A stretch of DNA of 64,000 nucleotides, taken from NCBI RefSeq assembly GCF_001307105.1, contig NZ_LGYN01000023.1:418619-482618 (forward strand), given 5' to 3'. The position numbers and the translations under genes are program-made. Below the pieces are notes generated by a model. The model did no database searches, had not been told where the DNA came from, and saw nothing but the letters and a program-made list of their open reading frames with translations. This DNA is from Bacillus australimaris. GTDB lineage: Bacteria > Bacillota > Bacilli > Bacillales > Bacillaceae. Below, piece after piece: positions 39,793 through 48,151 of the stretch; position 1 is the first letter of the stretch; each line of letters begins with the position of its first letter.

Positions 39793-40085
39793 CAGCCTTC
39801 ACCTCTCTTGCTCACTTCATTGCATCTATTGTACAAAAAAACTTCGATGGAGGGCAATGTACAAAACAAAGAGCCTCTTTCAATCATTCACCCATTTCTT
39901 TTATATAGAAAAAACCCTTCTTTTAGATCATTTTATTTGTGACCAATAGTTACTTAAAATCCGCTTTTTTTCAATATTGTCACAAACACTGTAGGTCAAA
40001 AGGTTTTTATTGGTAGAACGATGTGGTTTTTCCATATTTTTTGATTTATGATATCTGCATAAATGTTATGTGAGGAGCAGGTACG

Positions 40086-41405
40086 ATGGTCAATCGAAAG
40101 GATAGATTAACTGATCAAGAATATAAAATCATATCCGATCATGCTGGAAACATAGACAACTACCAGCAGCACCATACGATAGAAGTAGGTCAGCAAACGC
40201 TCACTGTCCACGATTTTCTAAAAATCGATCATAAATTATATGGTTTAACGATGCGGCCTGAGCAATCAGACGAATTTATCGTTGCTTTTCACTGTCCGCT
40301 GCCAGATCAAATGACGGTGACATCACCACAAGATGTACAAAACGCAGCACAGTCATTGCTCAAAACGGATTATGCCTTTCCAATTGAAAGAAAGTCCCTT
40401 GACAGCAATCAAGATCATGTCTTTTTTAAAGGGAAGGAATACATAGAGCAAGTCAGTCAAAAGCATCCAAATGCAGGTATCTATCTCACTGGACAAGCCC
40501 TTGCCGGTGCTGTTTGTGCTTATGTTGTCACAGAGCAGCCAGCTGTTAAAAAAGCTGTCACCTTTGATAGCCCGAATATATGGAGCAGCCTATCGCCTTC
40601 TATTCAGCAGAAGGCGCAGCAAGGTCAATATACACGCATGTTGACTGAATATATCCAGCCTAGTCATTATGTCGGTTTAATCAATCGTCATGATCACGGA
40701 GTAGGTCAAGTCAAGTACACCGTACCGCCACGGAATCAAGGCTCAGTCCAAGAATCCGTTAAATACAAAAAAAGAGAAATTGACACCTTTTTAAAATCAG
40801 CTTTTGCATCTATGAATATAGAATGGAACGAATCCTTTGATACAAATGCTTTTTTAGCGCTTGTTTCTGGAGAATTTAAAGTAAATGGATATTCATTCCA
40901 CTCGAATGGATCTGCCCGTATTTTAGATGAACAGCTTGATCATAATACAAGTTTTACAGCCATGCTGCTGCAAGAAATTCATTCAGGACGTGCCTATGCA
41001 CAAAACGGACTTGAAATTATCATAAAATCCCATTTACTTAAAAATTCTTCTTATGATCTGGAAAGTATGATTGAACACGAAGTACACACTATATTCGAAA
41101 AAATCGATGGAATCGATGAAAGCGTAAAAGACGCCGTCCATCATGTGAAACAAGAGCTCAAAGGACTCGTTGGTTTTGGCCACTATGATTTATTAAGTCA
41201 TAGTGATGTAGAAGCTCTGATAGAAGAAGTGAGGATGGAACAAGCGCACTCCTCCTTTTATTCACACGAGAAACAACTAAATGCCTTGTACACCCTGAGA
41301 GATTACGAACAAGAGCTTTCTACCCTTTCAAGACATATGTACACAATGGGGAATGACTACGCCAAGGCAGATAAACGACTTGCGATGCAAATGGGAATTC
41401 ATTAA
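40086..41405 (+). CDS. Lipase-fold protein with a degenerate nucleophile elbow
   Basis: A 439-residue cytoplasmic-looking protein without signal peptide. Residues about 40-210 follow the class-3 lipase fold: FIVAFHCPLP, then IYLTGQALAGAVCAYVVTEQ where active lipases have GHSLGG, and KKAVTFDSPNIW. The nucleophile Ser is Ala, so hydrolysis by the usual route is unlikely. The second half (about 230-439) is helical and charged. I do not recognise a named family with certainty (possibly DUF6792-like). GAGGAG precedes the ATG. It is followed 15 nt later by a small partner gene. Confidence 0.65.
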   Translation: MVNRKDRLTDQEYKIISDHAGNIDNYQQHHTIEVGQQTLTVHDFLKIDHKLYGLTMRPEQSDEFIVAFHCPLPDQMTVTSPQDVQNAAQSLLKTDYAFPIERKSLDSNQDHVFFKGKEYIEQVSQKHPNAGIYLTGQALAGAVCAYVVTEQPAVKKAVTFDSPNIWSSLSPSIQQKAQQGQYTRMLTEYIQPSHYVGLINRHDHGVGQVKYTVPPRNQGSVQESVKYKKREIDTFLKSAFASMNIEWNESFDTNAFLALVSGEFKVNGYSFHSNGSARILDEQLDHNTSFTAMLLQEIHSGRAYAQNGLEIIIKSHLLKNSSYDLESMIEHEVHTIFEKIDGIDESVKDAVHHVKQELKGLVGFGHYDLLSHSDVEALIEEVRMEQAHSSFYSHEKQLNALYTLRDYEQELSTLSRHMYTMGNDYAKADKRLAMQMGIH

Positions 41406-41420
41406 GAAAGGAGTCACCGC

Positions 41421-41831
41421 ATGATCAATCACAATAAACCTCCTAGTGACGCCCAGCGTTTCTTGCAAAATGTGAGTGCCCGCCGCTCCATGTCTGTATT
41501 CGAAAATCAATCGGCACCACATACACAAACGCAGTCTCCTGAAGAAATAGCCGCCATACAGGCCATGCGTAGAGAAGGACAACGCAAGGATCTCAAACGG
41601 CTGCTCAAAATGCGGCTGCATGACGAATTAGCAAACACACGCGTGCACTTGGAGTATCAATTGTCTAAAACAGAAGACCTGATAAACCAGACGACCATTG
41701 TCAAACAACACATCTCCCAGCATTTAAAAGGACAGGCCATATCAGAATTAGAAGATCGCCTCCAACGTCTCAAGCAACTGCCCGTCTATGATGATATTAA
41801 AGATGCTATTGATTCCATTCAAATAAAATAA
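41421..41831 (+). CDS. Small coiled-coil protein of unknown function
   Basis: A 136-residue hydrophilic protein. The first 50 residues look unstructured (Ser/Gln/Pro-rich); the rest is helical with coiled-coil spacing (RKDLKRLLKMRLHDELANTR, then ELEDRLQRLKQLPVYDDIKD). No signal peptide. AAAGGAG precedes the ATG, 15 nt after the lipase-fold gene, so they are co-transcribed and may act together. No known family recognised. Confidence 0.65.
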   Translation: MINHNKPPSDAQRFLQNVSARRSMSVFENQSAPHTQTQSPEEIAAIQAMRREGQRKDLKRLLKMRLHDELANTRVHLEYQLSKTEDLINQTTIVKQHISQHLKGQAISELEDRLQRLKQLPVYDDIKDAIDSIQIK

Positions 41832-41866
41832 GCACAGCTCTTAAAGAGAGGTGTGCTTATTTTATT
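41825..41866. terminator. Bidirectional terminator
   Basis: AATAAGCAC pairs with GTGTGCTTATT around an inner CTCTT/AAGAG step, with A/T runs on both sides, between converging genes. Confidence 0.85.
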
Positions 41867-42906
41867 TTATCAATATAATTTTTAGAGCGAGAAAATATCT
41901 TTTTACTTAGAATCGGATAGAGCATTAAGCAGACGAGCAAATAAAGGTTTAACAAACTATAAATTGGATACAAGAAAGCAATCAAATCTGCAAATCCAAG
42001 AGATGTTAAAGGCGCCATCAAAAGCAGCATCACCAATACAACCAGCCAGCGAGGCATCCGTACTAAAGAAAGCATCCGGCTGGATAATCCAAATAACCCT
42101 GCGGCTGTCGTCGTATAAATCGCTAAACAAAGAACAACGGTCATAAACACAAACAGAGACGTCGGCGCCCCTTCTAATACTGTAAACAAAGGAATTCCTT
42201 CTGCTGAAAGGCTTCCAGAAATATCAACCAGTATTTCGTTATACACGTACGAGATGACACCAAAAATGAGACCGCTTAATATACTCGCCACTTTGGCTTC
42301 ACCGAGTCCTTTCATTTCTTTCCCAACCGAAGACAGTACAGCCACAACAGATAATATATTCAAAGAAGCAAAGACAATGCTGGCTGGCCAGTTGTACTGC
42401 TGCCCAAAATCAATCCGCCACATATGATCATGGTTCATATAATAAAAAACAAACGCATAGATGAGCCCCGCCACCAAAATTGGTATAATGAAAGCATTCA
42501 CAGATAAAAGCCCTTTCACATCCCAGAAAAAAATCATAAATGAAAACAAACAAAACGCACCGATGCCGAACCAAAAAGGTACATGATACATCTCAAGAGT
42601 CACCCCGCCTCCCGCAATCATGACCGTCGTTGTCGTGAATAAATAAAGGACAATTAAAACATCATACACCTTAGCCAGCCATGGACCGACAAGCCGCTCC
42701 AGCACTGGAACAAAGTGATCAGCACGCACCTCATAACTAATTTTTAACACCACATAGGTAGACAGCATAAACATCAATGTAAACAGTAGAATGGCTAGTC
42801 CGCTATCAATGCCAAAAAACTGCCAAATTTCTTGGCCGGAAGCATATCCCGCTCCTATTAAGCTTCCTAAAATTAAAAGCGTCCACCTTGAACCAGCCTT
42901 CCACAC
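41857..42906 (-). CDS. YkvI-type membrane transporter (APC superfamily)
   Basis: A 349-residue membrane protein with about ten helices. GSLIGAGYASGQEIWQFF at the start is the broken-helix substrate/ion site of the APC/LeuT-like fold, and SVGKEMKGLGEAKVASILSG and GFADLIAFLYPIYSLLN are conserved in YkvI-type proteins. The substrate is unknown. The likely start is GTG 42906 with GAGGTG 6 nt upstream; a GTG-ATG pair up to 42915 is the alternative. Confidence 0.8.
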   Translation of the reverse strand: MWKAGSRWTLLILGSLIGAGYASGQEIWQFFGIDSGLAILLFTLMFMLSTYVVLKISYEVRADHFVPVLERLVGPWLAKVYDVLIVLYLFTTTTVMIAGGGVTLEMYHVPFWFGIGAFCLFSFMIFFWDVKGLLSVNAFIIPILVAGLIYAFVFYYMNHDHMWRIDFGQQYNWPASIVFASLNILSVVAVLSSVGKEMKGLGEAKVASILSGLIFGVISYVYNEILVDISGSLSAEGIPLFTVLEGAPTSLFVFMTVVLCLAIYTTTAAGLFGLSSRMLSLVRMPRWLVVLVMLLLMAPLTSLGFADLIAFLYPIYSLLNLYLLVCLMLYPILSKKIFSRSKNYIDKIK

Positions 42907-42922
42907 AATCATCACCTCATAG

Positions 42923-42952
42923 GTATAGAATTAAGCTTGTTTCCGTATACTG
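42923..42952 (+). promoter_or_regulatory. Possible sigma-F-type promoter of yyaC
   Basis: GTATA (42923-42927), 15 nt, CCGTATACTG (42943-42952). The -35 is perfect, but the -10 lacks the two G of GGnnAnAHTR. yyaC is forespore-expressed in B. subtilis. Weak evidence. Confidence 0.3.
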
Positions 42953-42984
42953 TTACTAACTACTATGACAAGGAAGTGAGACCT

Positions 42985-43611
42985 ATGAATAGCAAGAACG
43001 GTCTTTTTTTTAAAAATAGGGTGAAAGAATACGTGTCCCATACGGATTCAAATGCCATTCAACAGCTTAAAAGTATTTTATTCTCGCATCTTCAGAAAGC
43101 AGGAAAAAGACCCGTTGCCATCGTTTGTATTGGAACAGACCGCTCAACTGGCGACTCTCTAGGTCCACTTGTTGGTACAAAGCTTTCAGGGCTGGATTTG
43201 AAAAAGCTCTATGTATACGGAACACTCTCTGACCCAGTGCATGCAGTCAATTTAAAAGAGAAGCTCGCTGAAATTGAACAAGCTCACAAACATCCATTTA
43301 TTGTGGCAGTTGATGCCTGTTTAGGAAGAGTGAAAAGTGTAGGTTCGTTCCAAATTGGTGATGGGCCGTTAAAGCCTGGAGCAGGTGTGCAAAAGGAACT
43401 GCCAGAGGTAGGAGATATTCATATTAATGGGATCGTCAATGTGAGTGGTTTCATGGAATACTTCGTTCTCCAAAACACACGTCTTCATCTTGTCATGTCT
43501 ATGGCCAATACACTTTCTGAAAGTCTATTTCACATTGATCAAATGGATTGGACGAGAGAAAAAAGTCGGTCTCTCTTCACCCCTATTCAAAATATCACTG
43601 GGAGAATATAA
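42985..43611 (+). CDS. yyaC: Spore protein YyaC (GPR-like fold, DUF1256)
   Basis: A 208-residue protein with VAIVCIGTDRSTGDSLGPLVG, VAVDACLGR and GAGVQKELPEVGDIHINGIVN, the conserved blocks of the YyaC family, which shares the fold of germination protease. In B. subtilis it is forespore-expressed; the role is unclear. ATG 42985 has AAGGAAGTGAG in front; the longer upstream frame has no site. It converges on spo0J. Confidence 0.93.
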   Translation: MNSKNGLFFKNRVKEYVSHTDSNAIQQLKSILFSHLQKAGKRPVAIVCIGTDRSTGDSLGPLVGTKLSGLDLKKLYVYGTLSDPVHAVNLKEKLAEIEQAHKHPFIVAVDACLGRVKSVGSFQIGDGPLKPGAGVQKELPEVGDIHINGIVNVSGFMEYFVLQNTRLHLVMSMANTLSESLFHIDQMDWTREKSRSLFTPIQNITGRI

Positions 43612-43638
43612 AAAAGACCATCTCGTATCAAGATGGTC
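43609..43638 (-). terminator. Terminator of soj-spo0J
   Basis: On minus, GACCATCTTG... folds as GACCATCT with AGATGGTC (7-nt loop) followed by six T. The spo0J stop is at its edge. Confidence 0.88.
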
Positions 43639-44491
43639 ACTCGGATGATTCCCTCGTAGAAAGCAATTCGAGGATTCTTTCTAAATCTTCGTTCGAGAGA
43701 AATTCAATCTCAATTTTCCCTTTTTTCTTCTGTTTCTTGATCGTTACAGAAGTACCAAAGTAGTTTTGTAAGAAAGACTCTCTTTCTTTCAACACGCGAT
43801 CCTTTGGTGCTTCTTTTTTCTTTGTTTCACGTGGAACATTTTCGTTTAACTGCTGAACAAGTTTCTCAACTTGACGTACGTTTAACCCCTCATTTACGAC
43901 TTTCTTAACCAATGGAGCTAGCTTCTTTTTGTTCTTTAAGCTAAGCAATGTCCGACCATGCCCCATTGATAACGTACCCTCTGCAATCAGCTTTTGTACT
44001 TCATCCGGTAAAGTCAAAAGACGAAGATGGTTTGCAATATGCGGTCTGCTTTTCCCTAATCGTTTCGCTAATTCCTCTTGCGTCACACTTAGATGATCCA
44101 GCAAGGAAGCATAGGCTTCCGCTTCCTCTAGTGGAGATAGATCCTCACGCTGCAGGTTTTCTAAAAGGGCAATTTCTCTCATCAGCGTTTCTGAAAACTC
44201 TCTAACGATCGCAGGAATGGTTGTCAGCCCAGCTTGTTGTGCTGCGCGAAAACGGCGCTCCCCTGCTACAATGTCATATCCTTTAATCGATTTCCGAACA
44301 ATGATTGGCTGTAAAACACCGTGCTGCTGAATCGATTCTTTCAGATCAGACAATGCCTCATCATCAAACGTTTTCCTTGGCTGATACGGGTTCGGACGCA
44401 GATCCTTTAATTTAATTTCTTCAACCGTTTCTTCATTTGAATCTACATTGTTAAATAGTGCATTAATACCCTTTCCAAGTCCTTTAGCCAT
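43637..44491 (-). CDS. spo0J: Chromosome partition protein Spo0J (ParB)
   Basis: A 284-residue ParB CTPase that binds parS, spreads as a sliding clamp, loads SMC condensin and relieves Soj's effect on DnaA. It has the N-terminal KGLGKGINALF, CTP-binding GERRFRAA, ENLQREDLSPLEEA, the helix-turn-helix LGKSRPHIANHLRLL and the C-terminal dimer domain. ATG 44491 has AAAGGAAG about 9 nt upstream; the ATG two codons earlier is too close. It overlaps soj by 8 nt and carries a parS inside. Confidence 0.97.
   Translation of the reverse strand: MAKGLGKGINALFNNVDSNEETVEEIKLKDLRPNPYQPRKTFDDEALSDLKESIQQHGVLQPIIVRKSIKGYDIVAGERRFRAAQQAGLTTIPAIVREFSETLMREIALLENLQREDLSPLEEAEAYASLLDHLSVTQEELAKRLGKSRPHIANHLRLLTLPDEVQKLIAEGTLSMGHGRTLLSLKNKKKLAPLVKKVVNEGLNVRQVEKLVQQLNENVPRETKKKEAPKDRVLKERESFLQNYFGTSVTIKKQKKKGKIEIEFLSNEDLERILELLSTRESSE
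43823..43838. other. parS site within spo0J
   Basis: TGTTTCACGTGGAACA, an exact match to the B. subtilis parS sequence, at the codons for NVPRETKK. The strongest B. subtilis parS is at the same place in spo0J. Confidence 0.97.
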
Positions 44492-45245
44492 TCGCATCCA
44501 CTTCCTTTGCTAAGTCTAAATAGACATCTGCACCTCTTGAACGTGGATCATACAAGATAATCGGCTTTCCATGACTAGGCGCTTCACTCAGTCTCACATT
44601 TCTCGGAATTATGGTCTGATAGACTTTATCTCTAAAGTATTTCTTCACTTCTTCGATAACCTGAATCCCAAGATTTGTTCGAGCATCAAGCATTGTCAGT
44701 AAGACACCTTCAATGGCAAGATCGGTATTTAAATGTTTCTGCACAAGACGAACTGTGTTTAACAATTGACTCAATCCTTCAAGCGCATAATATTCGCACT
44801 GAACTGGTATTAAAACGGAATCGGATGCAGTTAACGCATTAATCGTCAGCAACCCAAGAGATGGCGGGCAGTCAATAATCATATAATCATAATTTTGCTT
44901 AACAGATTCAAGTGCTCTCTTCAGTCTCACTTCACGTGAAATCGTAGGCACAAGCTCTATTTCAGCCCCTGCAAGCTGTATCGTCGCAGGAATGACATCT
45001 AGATTTTCGACCTCTGTCGTTTTAATCACCTCAAGAACATCTGCATCATCAACTAAAATATCGTACACACATTTCTCTACGTCAGCTTTCTCAATCCCTA
45101 TACCACTCGTGGCATTGCCTTGCGGATCAATATCAACTAACAACACCCGTTTCCCTATGTATGCTAAACACGCACCCAAATTAACAGAAGTTGTCGTCTT
45201 CCCAACGCCGCCCTTCTGGTTGGTAATCGCTATGATTTTACCCAC
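44484..45245 (-). CDS. soj: Chromosome partition ATPase Soj (ParA)
   Basis: A 253-residue Walker-type ATPase: deviant Walker A KGGVGKTT near residue 11, VDIDPQGNATSG, DCPPSLG and the C-terminal DNA-binding Arg-rich PRSRGADVYLDLA. It controls DnaA and helps origin segregation. GTG 45245 matches the B. subtilis start and has GGGTG 5 nt upstream; the ATG 13 codons earlier is not supported. Confidence 0.96.
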   Translation of the reverse strand: MGKIIAITNQKGGVGKTTTSVNLGACLAYIGKRVLLVDIDPQGNATSGIGIEKADVEKCVYDILVDDADVLEVIKTTEVENLDVIPATIQLAGAEIELVPTISREVRLKRALESVKQNYDYMIIDCPPSLGLLTINALTASDSVLIPVQCEYYALEGLSQLLNTVRLVQKHLNTDLAIEGVLLTMLDARTNLGIQVIEEVKKYFRDKVYQTIIPRNVRLSEAPSHGKPIILYDPRSRGADVYLDLAKEVDANG

Positions 45246-45400
45246 GATGTCACCCACTTTCAACTTAACAAGTTTCTCATTCATTCATACTTTCTATTCT
45301 ATCAAAAAAAGTATGAAACGTTTGCTTTTTTTGTTTCTCTATTATAAATTCGTCGGTAAATGTTGATTTTCGTACATGAAAAAACGAATGAAAACACACC

Positions 45401-45424
45401 AAAAGATATATTAATATATCTTTT
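45401..45424. repeat. 24-bp perfect palindrome upstream of soj
   Basis: An AT-rich, perfectly self-complementary stretch (half-site AAAAGATATATT) 156 bp upstream of the soj start and 22 bp from the terminator of the next gene. It could be an operator, or a terminator-like hairpin; no known protein site is recognised. Confidence 0.6.
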
Positions 45425-45445
45425 TTAAAAGAAATAGACATACAA

Positions 45446-45476
45446 CAAAACCCTCACTTTCGTCAAAAGTGAGGGT
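45446..45476 (-). terminator. Terminator of the YiiX-like gene
   Basis: A perfect stem, ACCCTCACTTT with AAAGTGAGGGT (loop CGTCA), followed on minus by TTTTGTTG. Confidence 0.92.
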
Positions 45477-45482
45477 CACATA

Positions 45483-46307
45483 TCAAAAGTTTAATTCACC
45501 TATTTTACGGCCTTCACTTACAATGACCTTAGGAGTTACTGTTTTATAGCTTTTCTTTTTTAAAAATCCGTAGGGTGTCTTAATGGTAAATGTCGCATGT
45601 CCCAAAGCATCCCCTGTTTTGCCATAGGCCTGCCAAACGATCTTTGAACAATAAGTCGGGTCGAGTGATTGAATTGACATGGTGATGGAGTAGCGAGCCT
45701 TCGGATGACCTTTCACATAATCGTGTGCCCATTCTCCTGCTAAATCTGCCTTCTCCTCATGATTAATCCGAATTACCTTTGTATTGGTACTATATCGAAA
45801 CCAGTCATGAATGGAATCAAGTTGAGGATGCTGCCGAAACCCTGGAATAGAAGCATAGCTTTTCTCATTAATGACGATACCTGCATGTCCAACCAAACCC
45901 TTCACAGCATCAGTAGTTGTCACCAAGATATCTCCTTTTTTAGGTATAATATCGGTACCAGGATACGGCTTTCCTAAAAGGTGCTTGAGGGTGTGCGGCT
46001 TTTCATCCGTCACCAGCTTATCCTGCTTATTTTGTCGTAAACCATAGTTCTTCAAATCATCTTCAGCTGTAATCAAGTCGATCGAATCATCGGAAGATCC
46101 ATACTCTTGATTGAATTGCTGTACAGTCACATCTTGAGAAACAACACCTTGCTCCTTCAAAACGTTCAATTCTTCATTGGTCATCAGACTTTCATCCGCG
46201 TGAGCCGTTGGCGATTTCACAGCGTATAATGTCGCTTCATTTGAAAAAAGAGAAAAAGAAAATAGTAAATAACAAATAATGGCGAAAATAGTCTTCTTCA
46301 TTTTCAT
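45483..46307 (-). CDS. Secreted permuted NlpC/P60 (YiiX/YycO-like) protein
   Basis: A 274-residue protein with a signal peptide (MKMKKTIFAIICYLLFSFSL, cleavage likely after AHA near 37), a polar spacer, and a catalytic domain from about 120. PKKGDILVTTTD and GHAGIVI supply the His, and TYCSKIVWQAYGK the Cys. His before Cys is the permuted order of the YiiX/YebB branch. Such enzymes cut amide bonds, perhaps in cell-wall peptides; the substrate here is unknown. AGGAGGGG precedes the ATG. It resembles B. subtilis YycO. Confidence 0.82.
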   Translation of the reverse strand: MKMKKTIFAIICYLLFSFSLFSNEATLYAVKSPTAHADESLMTNEELNVLKEQGVVSQDVTVQQFNQEYGSSDDSIDLITAEDDLKNYGLRQNKQDKLVTDEKPHTLKHLLGKPYPGTDIIPKKGDILVTTTDAVKGLVGHAGIVINEKSYASIPGFRQHPQLDSIHDWFRYSTNTKVIRINHEEKADLAGEWAHDYVKGHPKARYSITMSIQSLDPTYCSKIVWQAYGKTGDALGHATFTIKTPYGFLKKKSYKTVTPKVIVSEGRKIGELNF

Positions 46308-46401
46308 CAGTAGTTGTCCCCTCCTTTATACTATGAAAATCATATTTTACCAATTTATAAATATTATGTAAATATTGTGTGTGCAGGAAAATCTGTCAAA
46401 C

Positions 46402-46438
46402 AAAAAAAGCTGACGAGTGGCGCTCATCAGCTTTTTTC
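46402..46438 (-). terminator. Terminator of noc
   Basis: On minus, AAAAGCTGATGAG pairs with CTCGTCAGCTTTT with one mismatch, then seven T. Confidence 0.88.
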
Positions 46439-47313
46439 TATTTAGGAATGCGAATCGTTAATTGGATATATTCCTCAAATTCTTCTTCCTCGGTATTTAT
46501 TTTAAGTCCACTGTCTTCTACCATATGGAGAGACTGACGAATGGTATTCATCGCAATTCGTGTATCACGACTAAACGCCTTACGTTTTGGCTTTGGTTTG
46601 CGATCTGTTTTTTGTTCAAGCATCTTCACTACACGCTCTTCAGTCTGTTTCACATTCAACTGCTTTTCGATGATTTCCTGCAATAGCGTAATTTGTAATT
46701 CTGGAAGCTTTAAAGGCACAAGTGAACGGGCATGCCTCTCTGAGATTTTTTTCTCTAAAATGGCCTGTTGTACCTCTTCAGGCAACTTTAAAAGTCTTAA
46801 TTTGTTTGCAACAGTAGATTGTCCCTTGCCTAGACGCTGAGCAAGCGCTTCTTGTGTTAAATCATGAAGCTCTAAAAGACGTGCATAAGCATGAGCCTCT
46901 TCAATAGCAGACAGCTCTTCTCTTTGCAAATTTTCAATTAATGCCACAGATGCCGTTTCTGTATCAGTAAAATCTTTTATAATAGCGGGGATTTTCTCCC
47001 ATTGAAGAGTCTGTACCGCTCTCCAACGTCTTTCGCCGGCGATCAGTTCATATTTTCCTTCTTCTTCTGTTGGTCTAACAACAATCGGTTGGATAATGCC
47101 ATGGGTATGAATCGTCGTGGCCAGCTCTTGTATTTTTTCTTCTGAAAAAATGGTGCGTGGCTGAAAACGGTTTGGCATAATTGTGTCGACCGGGAGCTCC
47201 TGTATCTCTTCCTTTAATGTATCATGCTCAGCAATCTCTGCCTCTATTTCGGTTTCACGCTCAGGATGTTCTTTGTCACCAAGCCCGAAGAAGCGTGAGA
47301 GTGAATGCTTCAT
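46438..47313 (-). CDS. noc: Nucleoid occlusion protein Noc
   Basis: A 291-residue ParB paralogue that binds NBS sites and stops division over the nucleoid. It opens [12 protein letters not shown], the amphipathic membrane-targeting helix of Noc, followed by the CTP domain (GERRWRAV), [17 protein letters not shown] and a helix-turn-helix [15 protein letters not shown] whose residues differ from Spo0J (S/T at the specificity positions). The C-terminus is the dimer domain. Downstream of rsmG in the usual order. Confidence 0.97.
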   Translation of the reverse strand: MKHSLSRFFGLGDKEHPERETEIEAEIAEHDTLKEEIQELPVDTIMPNRFQPRTIFSEEKIQELATTIHTHGIIQPIVVRPTEEEGKYELIAGERRWRAVQTLQWEKIPAIIKDFTDTETASVALIENLQREELSAIEEAHAYARLLELHDLTQEALAQRLGKGQSTVANKLRLLKLPEEVQQAILEKKISERHARSLVPLKLPELQITLLQEIIEKQLNVKQTEERVVKMLEQKTDRKPKPKRKAFSRDTRIAMNTIRQSLHMVEDSGLKINTEEEEFEEYIQLTIRIPK

Positions 47314-47418
47314 GAACCTACACCACCTTTAAAAACTACCTTTTTATAATTCTATTTTCTCATGTTTTTTCCTTCTGTAAAATCATAAATATTGAAGAAA
47401 AAACGATCTTTTACATGA

Positions 47419-48138
47419 TCAACCTTCTATTGGTGATTTATTAGGTGTTCCTGGTTTTCTAGGATATTTTTTTGGTGTTTGCTTTTTCTTTTCAATGACA
47501 ATGATGTTCCGTTCGCTTTCTTCTAAAGGAAGAACAAAGGAATGCTTTTCAACAACCTCTCCTCCGAGGACTGTAACAGCTTTTTTCCCTGCCTGCATTT
47601 CTTCATCAGCGGCAGATGCTTTTAAGGCAACAAACAATCCTTCCTTTTTCACTAGAGGCAGGCATAGTTCGCTCAAGACGGATAAACGCGCAACTGCTCT
47701 AGCAGTGACAAGATCATAGCTTTCACGCTTCTCCTTGCGTTGTCCAAACGTCTCCGCACGATCATGATAAAAAGTAGTATCTTGTAAGTTTAACCCTTTT
47801 GCTAACTCATTGAGAAACGTAATCCGTTTCTGAAGAGAATCAACAATGGTCACATGTAGATGAGGGAAACAAATTTTAAGAGGAATGCTTGGGAAACCAG
47901 CACCAGCTCCAATATCACAAATCGTCGTCACTTTGTGAAAATCAATAAAAAATGCTGCTGATATTGAATCATAAAAATGCTTTAAATACACTTCTTCCTT
48001 TTCAGTAATGGACGTTAAATTCATCTTCTCGTTCCATTCTACAAGCATGCGGAAGTAAGTTTCAAATTGTTCAAGCTGCACAGGAGAAAGAGTTATCTCT
48101 TTCTCCTCTAGTGCTGCTGTAAATTGTTCAATGTTCAT
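47419..48138 (-). CDS. rsmG: 16S rRNA (guanine527-N7) methyltransferase RsmG
   Basis: A 239-residue SAM-dependent methyltransferase (GidB): [16 protein letters not shown] is the SAM loop, [16 protein letters not shown] and [10 protein letters not shown] follow. It modifies G527 of 16S rRNA; loss gives low-level streptomycin resistance. It follows mnmG by 13 nt. Confidence 0.97.
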   Translation of the reverse strand: MNIEQFTAALEEKEITLSPVQLEQFETYFRMLVEWNEKMNLTSITEKEEVYLKHFYDSISAAFFIDFHKVTTICDIGAGAGFPSIPLKICFPHLHVTIVDSLQKRITFLNELAKGLNLQDTTFYHDRAETFGQRKEKRESYDLVTARAVARLSVLSELCLPLVKKEGLFVALKASAADEEMQAGKKAVTVLGGEVVEKHSFVLPLEESERNIIVIEKKKQTPKKYPRKPGTPNKSPIEG

Positions 48139-48151
48139 GCCGACATCCTTT

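Noticed and set aside
40010..40085. Search for a promoter before the lipase-fold gene
   Set aside because: TTGATT and TATGAT-like strings are present but not at a usable spacing; no call made. The gap 39793-40085 shows nothing else.
44929..44944. TTCACGTGAA core inside soj resembling parS
   Set aside because: Only about 11 of 16 parS positions match; the outer bases needed for Spo0J binding are wrong.
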